Shown here piece after piece: positions 36,271 through 46,428 of a stretch of DNA of 64,000 nt; position 1 is the first letter of the stretch; the number at the start of each line of letters is the position of its first letter. The notes below the pieces were generated by a model. The model saw nothing but the letters and a program-made list of their open reading frames with translations, was not told the DNA's origin and ran no database searches. The position numbers were made by a program, and so were the translations under genes. The stretch is taken from the NCBI RefSeq assembly GCF_910578695.1, contig NZ_CAJTQJ010000007.1, positions 1 to 64,000 of the forward strand. Reading direction: 5' to 3'. The DNA comes from an uncultured Brachyspira sp. Its GTDB lineage: Bacteria; Spirochaetota; Brachyspiria; Brachyspirales; Brachyspiraceae.

Positions 36271-38208
36271 ATGTTAAAAAAAGCGGTTTATATTTCTATA
36301 TTATTTATTGTATTAATTTGTTCAAGCTGCAGTAAAAATGAATCATCAAATAATGATTTAAATATCAATAATGATTATAACATAAATATTCAAAATGAAG
36401 ATAATGTTTCATTTGATATGAAATATGTATATAAATCTGTAAGAGTTGATAAAATTAATTTCAGCAATGCTTTGATTAGTTATTATCATGATATAAATTA
36501 CAGCAATATAATAAATAGAAACAAAGATTTTCTTAATAAAAAACTTGTAGGAGATAATGATATAAAAAAATATGCTGTGGATTATATATCTAATACATAT
36601 CATAATCCTTATAATGATAGTGTATCTAAAGGAGATTTATATGACGGAGATTTGTCGCATTATTATGCTTCTGAATATAATTATGTTGAACAGAACCTAG
36701 CATTGAAAAAAGCAAGAGAACTTCTTTTAAGTATAAATAATAAAGATGCTGATATTTATTTAGCTTTATTTTTATCATATATGGCTTCGGATTCTTTGTA
36801 TAATTTTTATGAAATACAGAATTATTTGAAAGAGTGGAGAAAATTAGATTCTACTAATATTAATATGATGATAGGGATTGTAAATGAAGGCAATAATATA
36901 AATGAAATATACTCTAATAGTATGAAGCTTATAAATTATATAATAGAAGCTCCTTCAAATTTAGGGGCAGAGCAGCTGATTGCCGATGCTTATCAGAATG
37001 GATTTTTAAAATATATATCAAAAAGTACAGGGTATTTGGATATTTATAATGAAAATAATTATAATTTATCTTCTATATTATATGACAGCGACGCTCATAA
37101 ATCTTATTTTGCTGTTATAAGGGATATAGTAAATACTAATATAATGAATAAGTATATCAGAACATACAGCAAAGAAAATTTAAGCAGAGATAAAATGAAG
37201 CTTCCTGTATATTATCAAAATTTTTATTATATTGATAATACATATCCGAATGAAAAATATGATGAGTTTTCTGAGTTATATTTTTTAGAGTTCAATAAAA
37301 ATACATTTGTTTATTCTATTTATGAAAATAAACTTAAAGAAATATATTATTTTAATCCTTCATTTATAGAAAATACTAGATATGCTTCTTTTGAAACAGA
37401 AGAAATATTTAATTTTCGTCTTGGAGATGATTCTAAATTAGAAAAAGCTAAAACCTCTAATGTAAAAGATATTGCTGATGATTCTCAGTTTATTTTAAAT
37501 GGCAAATTTAATATGGATAAATATACATCTTATTTAAATGAAATATTATCATTTCCAATATATAAGCCTGAATTTTTCTTATGCGATATAAATAATGACG
37601 GTAAAGATGAAATAATGCTTAGAGGAAGTTATGATAATTCAATAGGCGGCGGAGGAAAGGCATCATATACTTTGGTTTTGAAAGATAATTTAGAATTAGA
37701 TTTAGAAAGCACTATAGCCAAATCTATAAACGGAAGCAGCAAACAGGGACTTAATAATTTTCAAATACTATATTCAGAAAATGGAAAAAATAAAATACTT
37801 CTTGTAAATCCAATAGCAAATACTGCTCAGGATATATTTTCTGAGAATGATATTGTTAATGTTGATGAGTTTAAATATAAAAATTATACTTTCAAGCCTA
37901 AATTAATATGGAAAGGCAGTATTGTAAATGGTGTTCCGCAAGGGGCATTAAAAATGGATGCAGGTTTTGATATGAATAAAGTAAAAAGCGATTCTGATAT
38001 AGCTATAGTATCGGATAAAACTTTGAGGGCGGCAGATAAATTAATAAGCGATATATATTATAGAGATAGAGAAAAACTTAATGAAGAAGATGAAAAAGAA
38101 AAACTTTTAGAAAGTAAAAGGGCTGAAATAAAGGCTATTCAAGATGAGTACGGCGATATAGTAAATATAGAAAATGAAATGCTTAATATATTAGGTTTAG
38201 ATAATTAA
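36271..38208 (+). CDS. large predicted lipoprotein, unknown function
   Basis: 645 aa. The N-terminus has a hydrophobic segment ending in LICSSC, a lipobox-like sequence with the likely lipidated Cys at residue 20, then an Asn/Asp-rich tether. A long, mostly helical region follows. Near residue 438 there is FLCDINNDGKDEIML, the D-x-N-x-D-G-x-D/E type of calcium-binding loop found in FG-GAP/VCBS-like or dockerin-like repeats; only one such loop is seen. The last 60 residues are charged and likely coiled. It is followed after 2 nt by the GTG of a multi-spanning membrane protein, so the two are very probably translated together. Function not recognised. Confidence 0.75.
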   Translation: MLKKAVYISILFIVLICSSCSKNESSNNDLNINNDYNINIQNEDNVSFDMKYVYKSVRVDKINFSNALISYYHDINYSNIINRNKDFLNKKLVGDNDIKKYAVDYISNTYHNPYNDSVSKGDLYDGDLSHYYASEYNYVEQNLALKKARELLLSINNKDADIYLALFLSYMASDSLYNFYEIQNYLKEWRKLDSTNINMMIGIVNEGNNINEIYSNSMKLINYIIEAPSNLGAEQLIADAYQNGFLKYISKSTGYLDIYNENNYNLSSILYDSDAHKSYFAVIRDIVNTNIMNKYIRTYSKENLSRDKMKLPVYYQNFYYIDNTYPNEKYDEFSELYFLEFNKNTFVYSIYENKLKEIYYFNPSFIENTRYASFETEEIFNFRLGDDSKLEKAKTSNVKDIADDSQFILNGKFNMDKYTSYLNEILSFPIYKPEFFLCDINNDGKDEIMLRGSYDNSIGGGGKASYTLVLKDNLELDLESTIAKSINGSSKQGLNNFQILYSENGKNKILLVNPIANTAQDIFSENDIVNVDEFKYKNYTFKPKLIWKGSIVNGVPQGALKMDAGFDMNKVKSDSDIAIVSDKTLRAADKLISDIYYRDREKLNEEDEKEKLLESKRAEIKAIQDEYGDIVNIENEMLNILGLDN

Positions 38209-38210
38209 TA

Positions 38211-39335
38211 GTGAATAATATAAATATAGATACTCCTTTTTATAAAAAATTTAATGCTATTATAGGAATTAGTTTTATATTATTAGTTTCTGCTGTATAT
38301 GTTACTTTTATATTTAATATTAGCATTATGCCTTTAAATACTAATATAGATTTAAATATTTTAGAAAATATCATTACAGAAAAATTTATTTATTATATAA
38401 AAATATTTTTTTCTTTGATAATTCCTTTATCATTTTTTATATTCTCATTTCTTTTTGTATTAAATCCTATTAGTGTAAAATCTATGCTGATATCATTTAT
38501 ATTAATTTTTTTAACAGCATTTTATTTATATAATATTTCTTATGATTTATTAATTAATGTATTTGAAGATATAAATATTTTGATTAAACTTATAATTAAT
38601 ATTGTATCAGCAAATTTTATTATGCTTTTTATAGTTGGTATGTCGTATATTAAATATGATATTAAGAAATTTACAAAATTATATGATTTTTATACTATGA
38701 TTGCTGAAATTATAATATGGAGTTTTTTAATATTTTTTATAATTTTAGTTATAGTATTTTCTATAGCTTTTTTATTAAATTTGAATGATAAAAGAATTTT
38801 TAAATATTTAATAAGAAATGATATGAAAAATTTAAAAATAGCTTTATCTATTTTGGCGGTATTTAAAATTTCTTTAATTTATTTTTCTTATATAATGTAT
38901 AATAAAATGATTAATACCAAATTATCTATAAGTATTTCAAGAACTATCTCTTTAATTATAAGTGCTTTATCCATTGCTGTTATGGTTTTTAGTTTTAAAT
39001 ATAATCAGTATATTAAATTTTTTATTTTATTTTATTTACTGTTCATTATGTTTTTTATATTTAATATGTTTTTATTTAGAATAGATAAAAAATATAATAA
39101 GACAGAGTATATCATATATATAATTTCAAATATATCAGGCTTTTTATTTTCTATATTTTTATTGTATATATGTATTAATAGATTTTTTTATCATTATTTT
39201 ATTATATTTGATATTATTATAATTTTTAATTTTTTATATAATATATTAATAACTATATTAAAAAGGTATATAAAGTTCATATTTTTATACAATTATGTAT
39301 ATATAGTTCTCTTTATTATATTGTTATTTTATTGA
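38211..39335 (+). CDS. multi-spanning membrane protein, unknown function
   Basis: 374 aa starting from GTG at 38211, two nt after the stop of the lipoprotein gene. About nine to ten hydrophobic segments rich in Ile, Phe and Tyr, with few charged residues and no motif I recognise. Its extremely AT-rich codon use is like the neighbours but more extreme, as expected for membrane segments. Co-translation with the upstream lipoprotein suggests a shared job in the envelope. No weight should be put on any specific transport role. Confidence 0.7.
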   Translation: MNNINIDTPFYKKFNAIIGISFILLVSAVYVTFIFNISIMPLNTNIDLNILENIITEKFIYYIKIFFSLIIPLSFFIFSFLFVLNPISVKSMLISFILIFLTAFYLYNISYDLLINVFEDINILIKLIINIVSANFIMLFIVGMSYIKYDIKKFTKLYDFYTMIAEIIIWSFLIFFIILVIVFSIAFLLNLNDKRIFKYLIRNDMKNLKIALSILAVFKISLIYFSYIMYNKMINTKLSISISRTISLIISALSIAVMVFSFKYNQYIKFFILFYLLFIMFFIFNMFLFRIDKKYNKTEYIIYIISNISGFLFSIFLLYICINRFFYHYFIIFDIIIIFNFLYNILITILKRYIKFIFLYNYVYIVLFIILLFY

Positions 39336-39397
39336 CTTTATTTTATATTTTAATATACTTTAAATATATAATATAAAAATTTATAGTAGGGTTTGTT

Positions 39398-40084
39398 TTG
39401 AGAAAGAGAATATTTTTTATAAGTATATTAATTTTAATTGCTTCTCTCAATTTAAATGCAGTTAATTTGTCATTGGGTTTTACAAGCCAGTTTGCAATTA
39501 GCGGTACTACTACAAATTCATCAAAAATATTTCCTGCTAATTTTAGAGATTTTGATGTAGGATTTAATTTTTCAATAGGCATTAATCAGCCTATATCATA
39601 TTCTATGTCTTTTTCTATATTAGCTGATTTAGGATATTATCATGATTCTTATGGTTTAAAATATAATATAGAAGGTAAAAGGGCTATAGAAGAATATCAA
39701 TTTGATAGTTTTTTAATAGGAGGATACGGAAGATTTAATTTCGGTTTTTTATCTTTAGGAGCAGGAGGCGGAGTTAAGATTCCTGTATCAGCTTCATATA
39801 AAATAGATAAGCCAAGCCTATATAGAAGCTATATGTTGACTTTTGGAGATTTAAATGATATATTTGAGAAAGTGTTTATATCTTATTTAAGATTTTCTAT
39901 TGATTTTAGTATTTTTAATTATTTTCTTATTGGTGTATATGTTAATTATGATTTTCCTATACATTTTCAAGATAATAATTATATGAGTGATATTTTAATC
40001 AATAAATCTTCTATAAGCAGTTTAGATATAGGTATTCAATTTGGATATTATATTAATTTGAATATTGATAAAAATTATTATTAG
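39398..40084 (+). CDS. predicted outer-membrane beta-barrel protein, paralogue 1
   Basis: 228 aa with a signal peptide (cleavage near LNA, about residue 21) and alternating hydrophobic/polar strands rich in Gly, Tyr and Phe (LSLGAGGGVKIPVS, SLDIGIQFGYYINLN), the look of a small outer-membrane barrel. The start is TTG at 39398 with AGGG upstream. The next gene is a clear paralogue: both share IFxxxFRDFD, LKYNIxGxxxxExYxF, FLSxGxGGGxKxPxxxxY and YVNYDFPIxxxx in the same order. The two lie 8 nt apart. Function unknown. Confidence 0.75.
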   Translation: MRKRIFFISILILIASLNLNAVNLSLGFTSQFAISGTTTNSSKIFPANFRDFDVGFNFSIGINQPISYSMSFSILADLGYYHDSYGLKYNIEGKRAIEEYQFDSFLIGGYGRFNFGFLSLGAGGGVKIPVSASYKIDKPSLYRSYMLTFGDLNDIFEKVFISYLRFSIDFSIFNYFLIGVYVNYDFPIHFQDNNYMSDILINKSSISSLDIGIQFGYYINLNIDKNYY

Positions 40085-40092
40085 GAGCTAAT

Positions 40093-40770
40093 ATGAAAAA
40101 GTTATTTATATTATTATCAATTTTATTTTCATTTAATGTAATTTATGCTGCTGATTTTGTAATCGGTTTTATGGGAAGCTTTGGTGCAAGCAGTGCAACT
40201 ACAGAGAGAGATAAAATATTTACAACAGATTTTAGAGATTTCGACAGTTCTTTCTCTATTCAGCCCGGTATATTTTGGGGATATAATGATTTATTGTCAA
40301 GTGCTTTTCTGCTTGATATAGGATACAGCAAAGACAGATATGAATTAAAATATAATATTAAAGGCAATAAAGTTTTAGAAAATTATAAGTTCAGCAGTTT
40401 ATCTTTGGGTTTATTTCCTAGAATTAATATAGGATTTCTTTCTATCGGTGTAGGCGGAGGAATAAAACTGCCTTTAGCTTTAAAATACAGCAGAGAAGAA
40501 AAAGGATATGACAAAAATAAATATTCATTAGATTTTGGAGATATAAAAGATTCATTTGAAACTTATTATATACCGTATGTTAAAGCATCAGTAGATTTTT
40601 TAATAAAAACTAAAAGGAAATTTATGTTTTCTTTTGGAGTATATGCTAATTATGATTTTCCTATTAATATAGATAAAAAAGGAATATTAAAAGATATTAC
40701 TATTAATCAGGACTCTTTAGCATCATTTGATATAGGCATTCAATTTGGAATGTATTTTTTAAGTAAATAA
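40093..40770 (+). CDS. predicted outer-membrane beta-barrel protein, paralogue 2
   Basis: 225 aa, signal peptide (cleavage near VIYA, about residue 19), then a strand-rich body collinear with the preceding gene: IFTTDFRDFD, ELKYNIKGNK, GFLSIGVGGGIKLPLALKY, VYANYDFPINI and SFDIGIQFGMYFL. A tandem duplication is the simplest origin; the two have diverged to perhaps half identity by eye. AGGAG precedes the ATG. A terminator follows, so the transcript 36271-40770 may end here. Confidence 0.78.
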   Translation: MKKLFILLSILFSFNVIYAADFVIGFMGSFGASSATTERDKIFTTDFRDFDSSFSIQPGIFWGYNDLLSSAFLLDIGYSKDRYELKYNIKGNKVLENYKFSSLSLGLFPRINIGFLSIGVGGGIKLPLALKYSREEKGYDKNKYSLDFGDIKDSFETYYIPYVKASVDFLIKTKRKFMFSFGVYANYDFPINIDKKGILKDITINQDSLASFDIGIQFGMYFLSK

Positions 40771-40783
40771 AATAATATTATTT

Positions 40784-40820
40784 AGGGCTTTAATATTTAA
40801 ATAAAGCCCTGTTATTTTCT
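40784..40820. terminator. bidirectional rho-independent terminator
   Basis: AGGGCTTTA (40784-40792) pairs with TAAAGCCCT (40802-40810) around a 9-nt AT loop, followed by GTTATTTTCT. It separates the convergent barrel-protein and YjbQ genes. Confidence 0.8.
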
Positions 40821-40833
40821 ATATATAATTTTT

Positions 40834-41229
40834 TTACTTAGAAATAATTTGCAGATATACTTTTCTACTTCTTGCTCCGTCAAATTCAAAGAAATATATA
40901 TCCTGCCAAGTGCCTAGTACTATTTTAGAGTTTTCTATTATTACAGTTAAGCTTGGAGATACTAAAGATGATAATAGATGAGCTTGAGAATTTCCCTCTC
41001 TATGTCTATAATTATCATTCTGAGGTACTAATTTATTAAAAGCATTTTTCATATCAAAAACAACATCAGGGTCTGCATTCTCATTAATGCCTATAGCAGC
41101 AGTAGTATGAGGCACAAATATAACTGCAATTCCATTATTTACTTTTTCTTCATCTATACATTTTTGTACTTCTTTTGTTATATCAATTATATCGAATCTT
41201 GATTTTGTTTTAATATTTATTGTACACAT
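40834..41229 (-). CDS. YjbQ family protein (UPF0047)
   Basis: Small cytoplasmic protein of the secondary-thiamine-phosphate-synthase/YjbQ family, whose in vivo role is unclear. Conserved features: IDITKEVQKCIDE, FVPHTTAAIGINENADPDV (the His and Glu cluster), HREGNSQAHLLSSLVSPS and the C-terminal LGTWQDIYFFEFDGARSRKV. The frame extends 16 codons upstream, but GGAG stands 9 nt before the ATG at 41227-41229, giving MCTINIKTKS and 131 aa, the usual size. Confidence 0.92.
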   Translation of the reverse strand: MCTINIKTKSRFDIIDITKEVQKCIDEEKVNNGIAVIFVPHTTAAIGINENADPDVVFDMKNAFNKLVPQNDNYRHREGNSQAHLLSSLVSPSLTVIIENSKIVLGTWQDIYFFEFDGARSRKVYLQIISK

Positions 41230-41325
41230 TTTATTAAACTCCATTTTATTAGACATATAGTAAAAAGTATAGTACAATTATTCATTATATTTTTCAATAT
41301 ATTTTTAATTTTTTATTAGGTTAAT

Positions 41326-42267
41326 ATGAGTTTGATTAATAAATTGAAAAGTTCTATATTGGGTTTGTCAATTGGAGATGCTTTAGGTGTTCCTTATGAA
41401 TTTATTTCTAGGGATAGAATGAAAAAATATCCTGCATTTGATATGATAGGAAATGGTACACATAATAAAAAAGCTGGTACTTGGTCTGATGATACAAGTT
41501 TAACATTATGTTTACTTGATAGTTTAAATAATAAAGAAATTGATTATAATGATATTATGAATAAATTTGTATTATGGTATGATTATGCATATTATACAGC
41601 TGATAATGATACTTTTGATATAGGCATTACAACTTCAGAAGCTATTATAAATTATAAAACTAAAAATATTGATGCTATAAATTGCGGAATGTCAGATGAA
41701 ATGAGTAATGGAAATGGTTCTTTAATGAGAATATTACCTTTGTCTTTTTATATAGTTAAATATTTTAATGGTAATTTATTTGATGATAATATTATAAAAA
41801 TATTGTATAATGTTTCTTCATTAACTCATTCTCATAAAAGAAGTTTAATTGCTTGCGTTATATATACTGCAATAGCTATTAATTTGATAAATAATATTGA
41901 TATAGAAAATGCTATTAAGAAATCACTTAATGATTCAAGAGAATATTATAAAAATGAAGAAGAGTTAAATTATTTTGATAGGATATTTGAATCAAATTTT
42001 AAAAATTTATCAGAAAATTGTATAGAAAGTACAGGTTATGTTGTTCATACATTAGAGGCTTCTATTTGGATATTATTAAATACAAATAATTATAAGGCTT
42101 CTATATTAAAAGCAGTTAATTTAGGTAATGATACTGATACTATTGAAGCAGTTACAGGAGGTCTTGCAGGGCTTTATTATGGCATTGAGAGTATACCAAG
42201 AGAATGGATTGATATTTTGCTTAATAAAGATTTAATAATATCCATTTGCAATAAATTTAATTATTAG
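41326..42267 (+). CDS. ADP-ribosylglycohydrolase (DraG family)
   Basis: 313 aa, all-helical Mg-dependent hydrolase that removes ADP-ribose from proteins or small molecules. The first metal cluster is in GLSIGDALGVPYEF and AGTWSDDTSLTLCLL, the second in NLGNDTDTIEAVTGGLAGLYYG. GNGSLMRILPL is also typical. No ADP-ribosyltransferase or toxin gene is adjacent, so this is not an obvious DarTG-like pair. Its natural substrate is unknown. It is divergent from yjbQ. Confidence 0.93.
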   Translation: MSLINKLKSSILGLSIGDALGVPYEFISRDRMKKYPAFDMIGNGTHNKKAGTWSDDTSLTLCLLDSLNNKEIDYNDIMNKFVLWYDYAYYTADNDTFDIGITTSEAIINYKTKNIDAINCGMSDEMSNGNGSLMRILPLSFYIVKYFNGNLFDDNIIKILYNVSSLTHSHKRSLIACVIYTAIAINLINNIDIENAIKKSLNDSREYYKNEEELNYFDRIFESNFKNLSENCIESTGYVVHTLEASIWILLNTNNYKASILKAVNLGNDTDTIEAVTGGLAGLYYGIESIPREWIDILLNKDLIISICNKFNY

Positions 42268-42423
42268 TAATAGTTATTATTTAATATAACTTGTAAATAA
42301 TTTTATTATATGCTATATTGTAAAATGATAAATATCATATATTAAGAATATTAATTTAAAACTATTGTATAAATATAATTAAATATGTTAATTAAAATAA
42401 TTATTTATTAAAGGAGTCATTTA

Positions 42424-43812
42424 ATGAAGTATTTTAATTTTGATAAAAATTTTCTGCATTCTGTTATAGAAGAAGCTTTAAAAAATGGGGGAGAATATGC
42501 TGATATATTTTTTGAAGATACTAAAATAAACTCAATAAGTTATTTAGATTCTAAAGCAGATGATATGAATTTAGGAAATAATTATGGCGTAGGCTTAAGA
42601 GTTATAGTTAATAAAAAAACAATATATTTATATTCAAATGATATAAGTAATGAAAACTTAATTAATTTAGCTAGAAGTGCAGCTTCAATTATAAATGATA
42701 AGAAGCATATAGTTAAGGATTTTATTCAGTCAAATGAAAATAATAATCATCCGCTGCATATAAATCCCTTTGATATTAATTTTGATGAAAAAATAGATGT
42801 TCTTTCATATTTGGATAAAACAGCAAGGGCAGTATCTGATAAAATAAAACAAGTTAATGCCAGATATATGGAAAAGCAGAGAAATATTTTAGTATGTGCA
42901 AGCAATGGAATATTAAAAGAAGATTCTCAAACTTATATAAGACTTGTTATGATGTCAATGGCAAGCGATGGAGTGAATACTCAGACAGCAAGCAGAACAA
43001 AAGGCGCATTAGACGGATTTCAAGTAATAAAGGACATTAATTTAGAAGATATGGCTATGGAAACTGCTAATTCTGCTATAAAAATGCTTAATTCAAAATA
43101 TCCTAAATCAGGCAAATATCCTGTTGTAATAGATAATGCATTCGGCGGAGTAATATTTCACGAAGCTTGCGGACATGCTTTAGAGGCTACATCTGTTGCT
43201 GATAATGCCAGTGTATTTTGCGGTAAATTGGGAGAAAAAATAGCTTCTGATGTTGTTACGGCTGTTGATGACGGCACTATAAAAAATGCTTGGGGAAGCT
43301 ATAATATTGATGATGAAGGTAATGAGGCTCAGAGAACTGTATTAATAGAAAATGGTATTTTAAAAAATTATTTGGTTGATGAGCTTGGTTCTATGAAGAT
43401 GAATCAGAAAGTTACAGGAAGTGCGAGGAGAGAAAGCTATAAATATCCTCCTACTTCTAGAATGAGAAATACATTTATAGATAAAGGAAATTCAAGTTTT
43501 GAAGATTTAATTTCCAGCATAGAATACGGACTTTATGCTAAAAAGATGGGCGGCGGTTCGGTTGACCCTGCTACAACAGATTATAATTTTGCAGTTTCTG
43601 AAGGTTATTTAATAGAGAATGGAAAAATTACTGAACCTGTGAGAGGTGCTACGCTTATAGGGCGGGGAGATGAAACTCTTATGAATATTGAAGCGGTTTC
43701 ATCTAATTTAGAATTAGCTGACGGTATTTGCGGAAGTATTTCAGGTTCTGTGCCTACTACTGTCGGACAGCCTGCTATTAGAGTTAAAGAACTTACTGTG
43801 GGAGGCAGATAA
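42424..43812 (+). CDS. tldD: TldD, metalloprotease subunit
   Basis: Subunit of the TldD/TldE heterodimer, a zinc protease that trims unfolded peptides and matures some ribosomally made peptides. The active site is GVIFHEACGHALE (HExxxH, around residues 243-247), with the TldD-specific N-terminal domain GLRVIVNKKTIYLYS and C-terminal PTTVGQPAIRVKELTVGG. 462 aa. AAAGGAG precedes the ATG. Its partner follows after 2 nt. Confidence 0.94.
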   Translation: MKYFNFDKNFLHSVIEEALKNGGEYADIFFEDTKINSISYLDSKADDMNLGNNYGVGLRVIVNKKTIYLYSNDISNENLINLARSAASIINDKKHIVKDFIQSNENNNHPLHINPFDINFDEKIDVLSYLDKTARAVSDKIKQVNARYMEKQRNILVCASNGILKEDSQTYIRLVMMSMASDGVNTQTASRTKGALDGFQVIKDINLEDMAMETANSAIKMLNSKYPKSGKYPVVIDNAFGGVIFHEACGHALEATSVADNASVFCGKLGEKIASDVVTAVDDGTIKNAWGSYNIDDEGNEAQRTVLIENGILKNYLVDELGSMKMNQKVTGSARRESYKYPPTSRMRNTFIDKGNSSFEDLISSIEYGLYAKKMGGGSVDPATTDYNFAVSEGYLIENGKITEPVRGATLIGRGDETLMNIEAVSSNLELADGICGSISGSVPTTVGQPAIRVKELTVGGR

Positions 43813-43814
43813 TA

Positions 43815-45173
43815 ATGTCAGAATTAAGCAGCTTTATGAATAGAATAAAAGAAGTATATGATATAGTTAAAAACAAAGCAAAAGATATTGATGAAATAGA
43901 AATTTATATGTCAGTGAGCGGAGAAGAGGAGTTTACTGTAAGAGAAAAAGATTTAGATAGATATACTTATGCTGAATCAGGAGGAATAGGCTTAAGATTA
44001 ATTAAAAATGGAAAAGCGGGCATAAGTTTTACTGAAAAAATAAGTTCTGATATTAATATGGATAGTCTTATTGATAATGCAGAAACTTCATTATATTATG
44101 CTGATTCTGAGCCTGAATATAATATGCTTATAGATAAAGATGATGAAGAAAAAAGCTATGATATGATTAATAAAGATATAATTAATTTATCAAATGATAA
44201 ACTTAAAGAAATATCATTATCTATAGAAGATAAATTATATTCATTTGACAAAAGAATAGTTAATGTTCCTTCTGCAGGATTAGCAAGATATAATTTTACT
44301 AAATGCATAATAAACAGCAATGGTATATGCAAAGAAGAGAAAAAAAACAGCATATCATACTATGGAGAAGTAATAGCAAAAGACAGTAATGCAGTAAAAA
44401 CTTTTTTTGATGTTTATTCTTCAAGAGATGCTTTTTTTGATATTGATGCTTTTACAAGGAATATAGCTGACAATGTTATAAATAAATTATCGGCTAAGCC
44501 TATAGAAAGCGGTAAGTATAAAACAGTATTTACAAGTAAGGCTATGAGAACTATACTAGGTGCTTATTTGGGATTATTCTCTTCTGAGGCAGTTCAAAAG
44601 AAATTATCTCTTCTTCAAGGCAAATTAAATCAAAAAATAGCAGGCAGTATTATCAATATTAAAGATATTCCTATGTATGATAAAGGCTTAGCCAATACTA
44701 ATTTTGACGGAGAGGGTTCTAAAACTAAAGATTTGAATATAATAAGCAGCGGTATTTTAAATAGCTATCTATATAATAATTATACTGCTAAAAAAGACGG
44801 CGTAAAAACAACATCGCATGCTTCAAGAGGATTCAAAACTTCAATAGGTATATCATGTCATAATTTGATTTTAGAAGATGGAAATAATACTCAAGAGGAG
44901 CTGATTTCCCAAATTAAAAATGGAGTATTAGTAAATTCTTTAACAGGCACTCATTCAGGAGTTAATGCAATAAGCGGAGATTTTTCTTTACAGGCTGAAG
45001 GCATAAAAATAGAAAACGGCAAATTGTCCTATACAGTAAGTCCTTTTATAGTTTCAGGAAATATATTAGACTTTTTAAATAATATAGAAATGCTTGCAGA
45101 TGATACCGATTATCATCATTCATCTATATATACGCCTAGTGCTTTGATTAGGGAATTATCATTTGCTTCATAA
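43815..45173 (+). CDS. pmbA: TldE/PmbA, partner of TldD
   Basis: 452 aa, the non-catalytic partner of TldD. It is collinear with TldD but lacks the HExxxH motif, as expected for PmbA. Landmarks are GGIGLRLIKNGKAGISFTE, GKYKTVFTSKAMRTILGAYL, TNFDGEGSKTKDLNIISSG and SRGFKTSIGISCHNLILEDG. The final 11 nt overlap the start of the histidine kinase gene, so all four genes tldD-pmbA-kinase-regulator are probably one transcript. No candidate substrate peptide was seen nearby. Confidence 0.93.
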   Translation: MSELSSFMNRIKEVYDIVKNKAKDIDEIEIYMSVSGEEEFTVREKDLDRYTYAESGGIGLRLIKNGKAGISFTEKISSDINMDSLIDNAETSLYYADSEPEYNMLIDKDDEEKSYDMINKDIINLSNDKLKEISLSIEDKLYSFDKRIVNVPSAGLARYNFTKCIINSNGICKEEKKNSISYYGEVIAKDSNAVKTFFDVYSSRDAFFDIDAFTRNIADNVINKLSAKPIESGKYKTVFTSKAMRTILGAYLGLFSSEAVQKKLSLLQGKLNQKIAGSIINIKDIPMYDKGLANTNFDGEGSKTKDLNIISSGILNSYLYNNYTAKKDGVKTTSHASRGFKTSIGISCHNLILEDGNNTQEELISQIKNGVLVNSLTGTHSGVNAISGDFSLQAEGIKIENGKLSYTVSPFIVSGNILDFLNNIEMLADDTDYHHSSIYTPSALIRELSFAS

Positions 45174-46428
45174 ACTTTATATTATTTTTTTCAGTATTGA
45201 AGTTTTTTTTATTTTTATTATACTTTATAAAATGAATAGTACTAATCAGTTTTTTTATAAATTTTTGCAGAATTTCGATAAAGTTTCTGACATTGAAAAG
45301 AAGAAAGTATTTAAAAGACTGTCAAATCTTTTTTATTCTCAAAATATCATTATAGAAAATCTTGAAGAGGGTATAATAGCTATAGATGATAAAGGCTTAA
45401 TACAGGGAATAAATAAAAAGGCATGTTTTTTGTTTTCTATACCAAGAAACTCAGAAGGAAAATCTATAAGTAAATATATGATTGGAAATGATATAGTAAA
45501 ATCTGTATTAGAACTTATAAAAGATAAAATATCAGATACTAAATTATTAAAAGATGATGAAAATGATAGAATAATTCAGATAAATATACTGCCTATAGGA
45601 GATAAGGGAAGAATCATAGGCACCCTTATAAAGGCATTTGATATAACAAAAACTTATGAAAGTGCTCAAAAACTTAAAAGAGCAGAGCAGCTAGCATCTC
45701 TTACAACTCTTGCAGCGGGAGTAGCACATGAAATAAAAAATCCTTTAGGATCTATTTCAATATATATACAGCTTATAGAAAAGATAATAAAAAAAAATAT
45801 GGATAATAATTGTCAATGCTATATAGATTTTAAAGAGTATTCTGATATTATAAAAGAGGAAATAAGCAGGCTTGAAGATACTATCAATTCTTTTTTATTT
45901 TCTGTACGCAAATTAGAGCTTAATATTGAAGATATTAATATAAATGATATTATTTTATCAACAGTTTCATTTTTAAAATATGAGATAGAAAAAAATAATG
46001 TAAGCATAGATATAAAATTTGATAAGGATAATTTAATTTTAAAATTAGATGAAAGATATATAAAGCAGTCTTTAATTAATATAATACAAAATGCAATAGA
46101 TGCTATGAGTGATAATGATAATCAGAATAAGAAAAAATATATTTATATAAAATTGAAAACTATTGATAATTATGCTGTTATAAGTATAAAAGATACAGGA
46201 ATTGGAATGAAAGAAGAAACATTAAATAAAATATTTGAGCCTTATTTTACTACTAAAAGACATGGTACAGGATTAGGGCTTACAAATGTAGTTCGTATAG
46301 TAGAAGCACATAACGGCAGTATATCTATAGAAAGCAAATATGGTGTGGGAAGCGAGTTTATAATAAAACTTCCTTTGCATCAGGAGAATCAAAAATTTTT
46401 ACAGACGGATTTATTAGATTATGCCTAA
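45163..46428 (+). CDS. membrane-bound histidine kinase (NtrB-like)
   Basis: 421 aa. One N-terminal membrane segment (about residues 3-21), a PAS-like domain (about 60-165; EGIIAIDDKGLIQGINKKAC), HisKA with AAGVAHEIKNPLGSI (phospho-acceptor His189), and HATPase with NIIQNAIDAM, DTGIGMKEET, FEPYFTTKRHGTGLGL. The family variants HEIKNP and GTGLGL are typical of kinases paired with sigma54 activators, and indeed the next gene is one. It overlaps pmbA by 11 nt and the regulator by 8 nt. Confidence 0.93.
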   Translation: MLHKLYIIFFSIEVFFIFIILYKMNSTNQFFYKFLQNFDKVSDIEKKKVFKRLSNLFYSQNIIIENLEEGIIAIDDKGLIQGINKKACFLFSIPRNSEGKSISKYMIGNDIVKSVLELIKDKISDTKLLKDDENDRIIQINILPIGDKGRIIGTLIKAFDITKTYESAQKLKRAEQLASLTTLAAGVAHEIKNPLGSISIYIQLIEKIIKKNMDNNCQCYIDFKEYSDIIKEEISRLEDTINSFLFSVRKLELNIEDININDIILSTVSFLKYEIEKNNVSIDIKFDKDNLILKLDERYIKQSLINIIQNAIDAMSDNDNQNKKKYIYIKLKTIDNYAVISIKDTGIGMKEETLNKIFEPYFTTKRHGTGLGLTNVVRIVEAHNGSISIESKYGVGSEFIIKLPLHQENQKFLQTDLLDYA

